Source of the DNA: an uncultured Lachnospiraceae bacterium
Lineage (GTDB): Bacteria; Bacillota; Clostridia; Lachnospirales; Lachnospiraceae
DNA: 5,636 bases
Assembly (NCBI GenBank): GCA_902496125.1
Contig: CABUZU010000118.1
Span: 1-5,636 of the forward strand
Reading direction: 5' to 3'
Shown here: piece after piece, positions 5,118-5,636 of the stretch
Layout of the letters: the number at the start of each line of letters is the position of its first letter
Position numbering within the stretch: position 1 is the first letter of the stretch
The notes under the pieces: generated by a model
Database searches by the model: none
Told to the model about the DNA's origin: nothing
The model's input: the letters and a program-made list of their open reading frames with translations, nothing else
Program-made: the position numbers and the translations under genes

Positions 5118-5636
5118 ATGTCGAATGTGATTGTAATAGGAGCAGGAGCAGCAGGAATGATGGCTGCAATTGCGGCTTCTAAGAGTGGTCATAAGGTATT
5201 ACTTTTAGAAAAGAATGAAAAAGTTGGTAAGAAAATTTACATCACGGGTAAAGGCAGATGCAATGTAACGAATGCAGGAGATATGGAAGATATCAGAAAT
5301 CATGTGATTTCAAATCCAAAGTTTATGTACAGTGCATTTGATGCATTTACCAATTTAGATTTGATGAAATTAATAGAAGATGAAAAGATTCCATTAAAAG
5401 TAGAGAGGGGAAATAGGGTTTTCCCAGTTTCGGATAAATCCTCTGATATTATCAAGGCACTTAGCGATTGCATGAAGAGGCTTGGTGTAGAGGTAAAATT
5501 AAAGACTCCTGTTAAGAGGTTGTTAGTAGAAGGTTATACCGAAGAGGATAATCCTAAGAGTAAGATTCGTTTTATTTGTAATGGAGTGGAAACGACTGAC
5601 GGAACAAAATATCAGGCTGACTGTGTGATTTTAGCA
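5118..5636 (+). CDS. FAD-dependent oxidoreductase, HI0933 / BaiN-like family (N-terminal 173 residues, partial)
   Basis: The gene starts at ATG 5118 after AAAGGAAG (5102-5109) and is still open at the window's end; family members are about 400 residues, so more than half is missing. The N-terminus is a Rossmann dinucleotide-binding fold: VIVIGAGAAGMMAA (4-17) gives GxGxxG at Gly8, Gly10 and Gly13, with the ribose-binding acid Glu31 in LLLEKN. The hallmark TGKGRCNVTN (43-52) identifies the HI0933-like flavoproteins, often annotated as NAD(P)/FAD-dependent or aminoacetone oxidase-like, and including BaiN of bile-acid-metabolising Clostridia. The family is usually cytoplasmic and broadly conserved, and its physiological substrate is mostly unknown, so bile-acid activity should not be assumed. 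It has its own strong promoter and is not part of the transporter operon. Confidence 0.9.
   Translation, partial: MSNVIVIGAGAAGMMAAIAASKSGHKVLLLEKNEKVGKKIYITGKGRCNVTNAGDMEDIRNHVISNPKFMYSAFDAFTNLDLMKLIEDEKIPLKVERGNRVFPVSDKSSDIIKALSDCMKRLGVEVKLKTPVKRLLVEGYTEEDNPKSKIRFICNGVETTDGTKYQADCVILA

Noticed and set aside
5118..5636. Calling the flavoprotein a bile-acid reductase (baiN)
   Set aside because: The TGKGRCNVTN motif marks the whole HI0933-like family, most members of which have no known bile-acid role, and no other bile-acid gene is in the window.

Overview
The window is AT-rich with purine-rich Shine-Dalgarno sites, tight gene packing and U-tract terminators. Together with its gene families (long-type PyrF, a YtrA-type GntR regulator with an ABC-2 exporter, an HI0933/BaiN-like flavoprotein) this points to a low-GC Gram-positive of the Clostridia, most like Lachnospiraceae. 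The taxonomic call is inference from style and family, not from a marker gene.

Layout. Bases 1-264 are the 3' end of pyrF (pyrimidine synthesis). A complete GT2 glycosyltransferase gene follows at 277-1296, only 12 bases downstream and probably in the same transcript, which ends at a strong hairpin terminator (1311-1356). Bases 1357-1775 hold no convincing protein gene but are not empty. A second, bidirectional terminator lies at 1382-1421. A minus-strand extended -10 promoter lies at 1577-1585. The bases between them can fold, as minus-strand RNA, with the predicted 5' end pairing to bases just before the terminator. I read this as a candidate structured small RNA of about 190 nt.

Bases 1679-5063 form one self-contained transcription unit. 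It has an extended -10 promoter, an 11-bp perfect palindrome over the start site that contains AGTGTA-N13-TACACT (the YtrA operator form known from Bacillus subtilis), a YtrA-type GntR repressor (1776-2153), an ABC ATPase (2146-3048), and a large ABC-2 permease with a C-terminal, predicted extracellular domain of about 300 residues (3023-5023). A GAAA-tetraloop terminator closes the unit. The three genes overlap by 8 and 26 bases, so they are probably translationally coupled. By analogy with B. subtilis ytr, the unit is likely an autorepressed exporter induced by cell-envelope stress or antimicrobial compounds; the substrate is unknown.

A near-consensus sigma-A promoter (5065-5093) begins one base after that terminator's U-tract and drives an HI0933/BaiN-like FAD oxidoreductase gene (5118 onward), which runs off the window's end.

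The items most worth following up are the unannotated minus-strand RNA candidate and the repeat-containing extracellular domain of the permease.
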